Notes under the pieces: model-generated
The model's database searches: none
Told to the model about the DNA's origin: nothing
The model's input: the letters and a program-made list of their open reading frames with translations, nothing else
NCBI GenBank assembly: GCA_965116765.1
Contig: OZ220718.1
Location: 1,116,001-1,180,000, forward strand
From: JAJEEA01 sp965116765
GTDB lineage: Bacteria > Acidobacteriota > Vicinamibacteria > Vicinamibacterales > UBA8438
Direction of reading: 5' to 3'
Length of the DNA stretch: 64,000 nt
Translations under genes and position numbers: made by a program
In this document: piece by piece, positions 60,132-64,000 of the stretch
Numbering within the stretch: the stretch's first letter is position 1
How the letters are laid out: every line of letters starts with the position of its first letter

Positions 60132-60704
60132 TCACGCGTTCGGCGGCGACTTGCCGGCGATGGACTCGAAGCTGGTCAGCAGGTCGCTCTGGCCGAGGGC
60201 CTCTTCGAGCAGCCGCAGCAATCGGCGGACACGGCGGCGACGGGAGTCGGATCCGTGCAGACGCCAGAGGTTCCGGGCGTCCTCCGCGTCCTTGGGCCGC
60301 CCGGCCAGGATCTTGCCTACGATGAGGTCGGCGACGTCGATCAACGGGACGCGGGCGCCACCGATGTCCGTGGTCTTCGCCCGTTCGATGAATTCGTCCT
60401 CGAGTCCGGATCCGGCCAGCACGACGTCGAGCGGCATGCCGGTGGGGACGTGGGCGAAGGGCATCACGCGCGTGCGGCGCACGAAATCGGGATCGTCGAC
60501 GCGAAGCGCGAAGCCGGCCGCCTCCATGTCGCGCACGAAACAGGCCGGGTCGTCCGGATCGAGCCGGACGGTGACGTCGACATCAGCGCTGAATCGAGGC
60601 GCGCCGTACGCGACGACCGCCTGCGCGCCGAAGAGGTACCAGCGCCCCCAGCGGTCGAGCACCCTCCCAAGGGCCTCGAGCAGCTCAAGCGCGGCGGGCT
60701 GCAT
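60132..60704 (-). CDS. DUF6036/AbiEii-type nucleotidyltransferase
   Basis: A 190-aa protein with the minimal nucleotidyltransferase core: LFGAQAVVAYGAPRFSADVDV, where G-A/S plus the D-V-D pair form the metal site, a later third-acid region DVVLAGSGLEDE, and DVADLIVGKILAGRPKDAEDA as the closing helix. Similar proteins are described as AbiEii-like toxins or antitoxin-type nucleotidyltransferases. It overlaps by 20 bp the small gene upstream, the arrangement of a toxin-antitoxin pair. ATG 60704 is preferred to GTG 60710. Confidence 0.75.
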   Translation of the reverse strand: MQPAALELLEALGRVLDRWGRWYLFGAQAVVAYGAPRFSADVDVTVRLDPDDPACFVRDMEAAGFALRVDDPDFVRRTRVMPFAHVPTGMPLDVVLAGSGLEDEFIERAKTTDIGGARVPLIDVADLIVGKILAGRPKDAEDARNLWRLHGSDSRRRRVRRLLRLLEEALGQSDLLTSFESIAGKSPPNA

Positions 60705-60939
60705 CGACACGGTCGAACAGCTCGGTCATGCGCACGTGCTGGCGCAGATCGCCCGTCCGGCTCGCCGCGTCCGGCCAGTCCGGATGCTGCAACCGCACTT
60801 GGCGCCACAACTCGTCGGCGATGCGCATCGCCTCGATCGGCCCGAGACGACCGAGGCGCTCGGCCCAGTACGCGTCCTTGGCGTCGCGAGCCCGCTGCCA
60901 GTCGCGCGCCATGAACGCGCGGATGCCGTCGGTGATCAC
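60685..60939 (-). CDS. small helical protein paired with the nucleotidyltransferase
   Basis: An 84-aa charged helical protein (GTG start 60939; alternative ATG at 60912). The stretch LGRLGPIEAMRIADELW followed by HPDWPDAASRTGDL looks like a small conserved family I have seen beside DUF6036-type nucleotidyltransferases, but I cannot name it. Overlap with the next gene implies coupled translation. It is the candidate antitoxin or substrate partner. Confidence 0.55.
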   Translation of the reverse strand: MITDGIRAFMARDWQRARDAKDAYWAERLGRLGPIEAMRIADELWRQVRLQHPDWPDAASRTGDLRQHVRMTELFDRVDAARRA

Positions 60940-61012
60940 CCGGTCATCGTATCCCGTCCGACGGACCGGCTCAACCGCCCGCGGGGCATGACCTCGCTCC
61001 TCTGGACGGGCG

Positions 61013-61079
61013 TTGCAGCACGTGTACCTCGCCCTCCGCGCCGCCCGGCTCCGGTGGCCGCCGCCCTGCGGGAGCTGTG
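61013..61079 (+). pseudogene. relic of an FtsX-like permease 3' end
   Basis: CTCCGCGCCGCCCGGCTC and GTGGCCGCCGCCCTGCGG, followed by GAGCTGTGA, match the last 50 or so bases of the permease gene ending at 56220 (encoding VRAARLPVATALREL and stop), with one base lost. No more of the gene is present. It marks a former duplication or deletion between the transporter and this place. Confidence 0.6.
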
Positions 61080-61124
61080 AGGGCGCCGACGATGATCACC
61101 GGAACATGCAGCGCACGCCCGTGC

Positions 61125-61130
61125 TATATT
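61125..61130 (+). promoter_or_regulatory. -10 hexamer for a probably leaderless Uma2 message
   Basis: TATATT lies six bases before ATG 61137, the same distance as TATAAT before kdsA. No Shine-Dalgarno is present. The message would begin at or next to the ATG. Confidence 0.45.
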
Positions 61131-61136
61131 GAATCG

Positions 61137-62135
61137 ATGGCCGACACCGATACGTTGCCGCGGGCGGCGCGTGGCGCCGGCGGCTCGGCAGCCGCGAGCC
61201 CCTCGGCGCCGGGTCGCCGGGCGTTGCGCTACGAGGCGTTGCGGTTTCCCGGGAGCCGTCCGTTACCGATGCTGCGCGACGGGTTCGAGGCGTACGACGG
61301 CCGCATCGAGTACTGGGACGGCCGCCGCGGAATGGCCTGGGTGGTCGCCGAGAGCTCCGGCATCCACGAGGGCTCGTCGCGGCGGCTGCCGCACCTCGTC
61401 GAGCGAATCGCCTCGGTGCGCGGTGCCCCGATCGTCTCGTTCGGCTCGGTCAGCCTGGTGGTGCGGGACGCCGAGGGCCGGGCGGAACGGGCGCTGGAGG
61501 CGGACGAGACGCTGTACCTGCATCCCGACCGCGCCGCCACCCCGGAGCGGTCGCTGACGGTCGGCGAGCACGACTTCCCCGACGTCGTGCTCGAAGTCGA
61601 TCACACCACCGACGTGCGCCCCGGAAAGCTGCTGCTGTACGAGGCCTGGGGCTTCCCGGAGCTGTGGGTGGTCGTGCCGCCGGCCGGGGCCACGCGCCGG
61701 CGGCCGGCCGGGGTGACGATTCACCGGCTGGAAGGCGGGCGCTATCGGTCGGCGGCAGAGAGCGCGGCGTTCCCCGGCTGGACCGCGGCGGAGATCCATA
61801 CCGGCCTGACCGAGCCGGTGCCCACGCCCGCGACCTGCCGGGTGCTCGAACGGGTGGGACGCGCCCTCGGCGCCCGGGAGGGGCGCGGACCCGAGGACGA
61901 TCCGCTGTCGCGCGCCCTGATGGAGGCGGGCCGCCTGGAGGGCCGCGCCCGTGAGCTGGCGGCGGCGGTTCAGAGCCTGCTGAAGCTGCGCGGGCGGTCG
62001 TTCTCGCCGGCGTTTCCCGAGCGCGCCGCGGCGTTCTCCGGCCTGCCGCGAGACGTGGTGATGGCGGCCGCGCTCGCCTGCGCCGACGAGGCCGACTTCT
62101 GGCGCCGTCTCGATCTCGAAGCACCGCCTGGCTGA
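61137..62135 (+). CDS. Uma2-family (DUF820) nuclease-like protein
   Basis: The 332-aa protein has the Uma2/DUF820 core of the PD-(D/E)XK fold: FGSVSLVV, the metal-site strand FPDVVLEVDHTTD with D and E, then the K of PGKLLLYEAWGFPELWVV. Uma2 proteins are putative endonucleases common in cyanobacteria and other large-genome bacteria, with roles unknown. A long C-terminal helical extension (from about 235) is variable in the family. It lies between two sulfatase copies. Confidence 0.8.
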   Translation: MADTDTLPRAARGAGGSAAASPSAPGRRALRYEALRFPGSRPLPMLRDGFEAYDGRIEYWDGRRGMAWVVAESSGIHEGSSRRLPHLVERIASVRGAPIVSFGSVSLVVRDAEGRAERALEADETLYLHPDRAATPERSLTVGEHDFPDVVLEVDHTTDVRPGKLLLYEAWGFPELWVVVPPAGATRRRPAGVTIHRLEGGRYRSAAESAAFPGWTAAEIHTGLTEPVPTPATCRVLERVGRALGAREGRGPEDDPLSRALMEAGRLEGRARELAAAVQSLLKLRGRSFSPAFPERAAAFSGLPRDVVMAAALACADEADFWRRLDLEAPPG

Positions 62136-62193
62136 GCCGGCCCGCACCGGCCGCAACCACCGGCGCCGACCCGCTACTCCGGAATGCGGCCGA

Positions 62194-63588
62194 TCAACGG
62201 ATCGCCCCTACGTCCACCCTCCAGGCCTCGAGGGCCGCGAGCAGGCGCTCCGCCCGCCCCGGATGGACCGCCGCCAAGTCCTCCTGCTCACCGAGATCGT
62301 CGTCGAGGTTGAACAACATCGGAGGCCCGGGGATCCCCTCGTGACGGTCGATCAGGAGCTTCCAGGGCCCGTCGCGAACCGCGGCGCCGTTCCAGAAGGT
62401 GCCGTCCGCCCCCCAGAAGAGCTGACGCCGGGCCAGGGCCTCCTGCCGGAGAAGGACCGGCGACAGGTCGACGCCGTCGAAGGCCGGCAACGCCATCCCC
62501 CCTGCCCCCGAGCTTCCCGCCTCGGCCCCAGCCCCGGAGCCGACCAGCGCCAGCAACGTGGGCATGACGTCGAGGGTCGACGCGAGCTGGCCCGACTCGG
62601 TCCCGGCGGGGATGCGGCCCGGCCAGACCGCGATGGACGGCACGCGGTGCCCGCCCTCCCAGTCGGTCGCCTTCCGGCCGCGCAGGGGGCCGTTCGAGCC
62701 CCACTGGGCGGCGCCGTTGTCCGAGAAGAACCACACCAGGGTCCGGTCGGCGATGCCGTGCGCCGCGAGAGCGTCGAGGACGTCGCCGATGCCCGCGTCC
62801 ATCTCCTGCACCATGTCGCGGTAGGCCCGCCGGCGGTCGGCGACCGAGCCCCGCGGGTCGAACTCGCCGCCGACAGTGCGGTCGGCGGGGTCGTCGGGCC
62901 CCTGGAACGGGTAGTGCGGGGCGTGGTGCGGCAGGTAGAGGAAGAACGGCCGGTCGCGGTTCCGCTCGATGAACCGCAGCGCGTGCTCGGTCACGAGGTG
63001 CGTGGCGTAGCCGGTCTCGTCGCTCAGCTCGTCGTCGCGCCACCAGTCGGCGCGCCCCATGGTGTCGACGTGCGAGTGATAGTCGATGTTCCCGCTGACG
63101 AAGCCGCGGAACTCGTCGAACCCGTGCCGCACGGGGTTGAACCGGACGCGGTAGCCGAGGTGCCACTTGCCGAAGATGCCGGTTGCATAGCCCCGCGCCC
63201 GCAGGGCCTCGGCCAGGGTCACCTCCCCCGCTTCGATGCCGTCGTCGTGCGACGGGCGGGCGGGATTGGCGAAGAGCACCCCGGGAATGCCCGCCCGCTG
63301 CTGGTACCGCCCGGTCATCAGGCCGGCCCGGGTGGGGCTGCAGACGTTGCCGCTCGAGTGGAAGTCGAGGAACCGCATGCCTTCCTCGGCCATCCGGTCC
63401 AGCCGCGGCGTGTCGATCCACCCGTCGTAGGGGCTGACGTCGCCGTAGCCGAGGTCGTCGGCCATGATGACGACGATGTTCGGCGGCCCGTCCGCTGGCG
63501 GCGGCGCCTGGGCCGACGACACCGCCGGCAGCGCTACGAGCACCGCCAGGCCGGCCGGTATCCGGAAGAGACGTGTGCGCATGGTCAT
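62194..63588 (-). CDS. secreted sulfatase (arylsulfatase family)
   Basis: The 464-aa protein has a signal peptide (about 1-28, cleavage near SSAQA), NIVVIMADDLGYGDVS for Ca binding, and the sulfatase signature CSPTRAGLMTGRY with Cys83 to be converted to formylglycine; GKWHLGY carries Lys and His of the site, and DNGAAQWG the late Asp-Asn pair. It cleaves sulfate esters from polysaccharides or other compounds in the periplasm. ATG 63588 follows GGGG by seven bases. A truncated copy lies 2.1 kb away at 59140. Confidence 0.92.
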   Translation of the reverse strand: MTMRTRLFRIPAGLAVLVALPAVSSAQAPPPADGPPNIVVIMADDLGYGDVSPYDGWIDTPRLDRMAEEGMRFLDFHSSGNVCSPTRAGLMTGRYQQRAGIPGVLFANPARPSHDDGIEAGEVTLAEALRARGYATGIFGKWHLGYRVRFNPVRHGFDEFRGFVSGNIDYHSHVDTMGRADWWRDDELSDETGYATHLVTEHALRFIERNRDRPFFLYLPHHAPHYPFQGPDDPADRTVGGEFDPRGSVADRRRAYRDMVQEMDAGIGDVLDALAAHGIADRTLVWFFSDNGAAQWGSNGPLRGRKATDWEGGHRVPSIAVWPGRIPAGTESGQLASTLDVMPTLLALVGSGAGAEAGSSGAGGMALPAFDGVDLSPVLLRQEALARRQLFWGADGTFWNGAAVRDGPWKLLIDRHEGIPGPPMLFNLDDDLGEQEDLAAVHPGRAERLLAALEAWRVDVGAIR

Positions 63589-63649
63589 CGCGATTCCCCC
63601 TCGCGCAGCCTCGTGGCCGCGGCGCCCTCCTCCCGCGCGTGCGTCGCCG

Positions 63650-63736
63650 CCTAGGAGTCTGCGCCGTAGAACGGTGCAGACTCCTAGCAGGGTTGGTTGG
63701 GCGCCCAGCGGAGCCGAAGGCGACGATGGGCGGGCT
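63650..63736 (-). repeat. dispersed hairpin repeat, inverted orientation (site I)
   Basis: The only copy reading on the minus strand: AGGAGTCTGCGCCGTAGAAC with its inverse ACGGTGCAGACTCCT comes first, then GGGTTGGTTGGGCGCCC and GGCGACGATGGGCGGGC. It lies about 60 bp upstream of the sulfatase start, between it and the quinoprotein gene's end. Confidence 0.85.
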
Positions 63737-63775
63737 AGCGCTCCGTCGTCCTGTCTTCCCGCTCCGCGGAACCGC

Positions 63776-64000
63776 AGCAGGGCGACTCCGCCTGCGCCCG
63801 AGCGCCCTCGGCAGCCGATACGCGACGAGCGAAGGCACCTCGCCGCCCACCGTGACCGCGATGTACTGGCGACCGTCGAGCATACCGCAGCGCGGCCGAC
63901 TCCGCTTGCCGCTCGACCGCCCTCACGGCAGCCGATACGCGACGAGCGAAGGCACCTCGCCGCCCACCGTGACCGCGATGTACTGACGCCCGTCGAGCAG
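63776..64000 (-). repeat. 117-bp tandem duplication of the quinoprotein gene end
   Basis: GCAGCCGATACGCGACGAGC and the following 60 bases occur at 63811 and again at 63928, 117 bp apart. The copies differ in a few bases. The left copy has lost the stop codon of the gene and is not linked to it in frame. Confidence 0.8.
63923..64000 (-). CDS. C-terminal end of a PQQ-dependent (quinoprotein) dehydrogenase, partial
   Basis: The gene enters from the right edge. Only the last 25 codons are present, ending in TGA (63923-63925): LLDGRQYIAVTVGGEVPSL then VAYRLP. The GRQYIAVTVGG strand is the characteristic last beta-propeller blade of PQQ dehydrogenases. Nothing more can be said about substrate. Confidence 0.55.
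   Translation of the reverse strand: MLDGRQYIAVTVGGEVPSLVAYRLP

Noticed and set aside
61137..62135. Uma2 protein as a transposase
   Set aside because: It lacks transposase motifs and terminal inverted repeats; only the PD-(D/E)XK-like core is visible.
1..64000. tRNA, rRNA or riboswitch genes
   Set aside because: No T-loop, cloverleaf or known riboswitch core was found by eye in the intergenic spaces; a covariance scan could still find weak ones.

Overview
The window is a very GC-rich stretch of a Gram-negative chromosome. LPS genes (kdsA, kdsB, kdsD, a LapB-like protein), a Rieske/split-cytochrome-b complex with a multiheme cytochrome, a form I CO dehydrogenase cluster, sulfatases, a quinoprotein tail and Uma2-type proteins together suggest Acidobacteriota, perhaps a Vicinamibacteria-like lineage. 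That placement is an inference from gene content. No rRNA, tRNA, CRISPR array, transposase or phage gene was seen.

Layout. 1-2.3 kb: acyl-CoA dehydrogenase tail, an AlbA_2/ATPase-type regulator and an orphan Xre/MbcA/ParS-type antitoxin. 2.4-9.1 kb: tartrate/malate-type dehydrogenase, CaiB-type CoA transferase, enoyl-CoA hydratase, phosphoglucose isomerase, RpiB and a DUF1295 membrane protein. 9.25-16.8 kb: a lipid-tailoring locus. A tightly overlapping minus-strand operon encodes a desaturase, a flavin oxidoreductase, DUF1365, two CFA-type methyltransferases and a histidine kinase, and it converges on an OmpR-type regulator. 17.1-27.5 kb: aerobic CO dehydrogenase (coxMSL with the AYRCSFR form I motif) with coxG, coxE, coxD, two XdhC-type genes, a MobA-like gene and a YHS domain. 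Several of these are frame-disrupted or carry tandem-repeat tails. 27.6-29.5 kb: divergent pncB and pncA (NAD salvage). 29.8-36.6 kb: an unusual bc complex (HEAT protein, Rieske, two cytochrome b pieces, octaheme cytochrome c with a coiled coil). 36.8-43.7 kb: ndk, 2-oxoacid:ferredoxin oxidoreductase, sucCD, mdh. 44.2-52.9 kb: serA, a GspC-like protein, kdsB-pyrG-kdsA-kdsD-lapB and coaE. 53.2-56.2 kb: a MacB-type ABC transporter. 56.5-59.1 kb: two membrane proteins, one with pentapeptide repeats, in visibly lower-GC DNA. 59.1-64 kb: a decayed and an intact sulfatase flanking a nucleotidyltransferase pair and an Uma2 protein, then the 3' end of a quinoprotein gene.

Functional reading. CO oxidation by CoxMSL would feed electrons to quinone and the bc complex, while the ferredoxin-linked oxoacid enzyme, SucCD and Mdh supply TCA flux. 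The lipid locus has the enzyme types reported for cyclopropane or methylated furan fatty acid synthesis (desaturase, flavin oxidoreductase, DUF1365, two methylases). It carries its own kinase, and a four-half-site operator candidate lies upstream.

Sequence-level themes. (1) A dispersed repeat of about 80 bp ending in a strong hairpin occurs at nine intergenic sites (about 14 copies), and one array has become the C-terminus of coxD. (2) Three operon junctions carry a 73-77 bp tandem duplication that copies the downstream start codon. (3) coxG, both xdhC-type genes and an ABC permease carry frame disruptions, three of them in repeats or homopolymers, so sequencing error must be excluded before biology is claimed.
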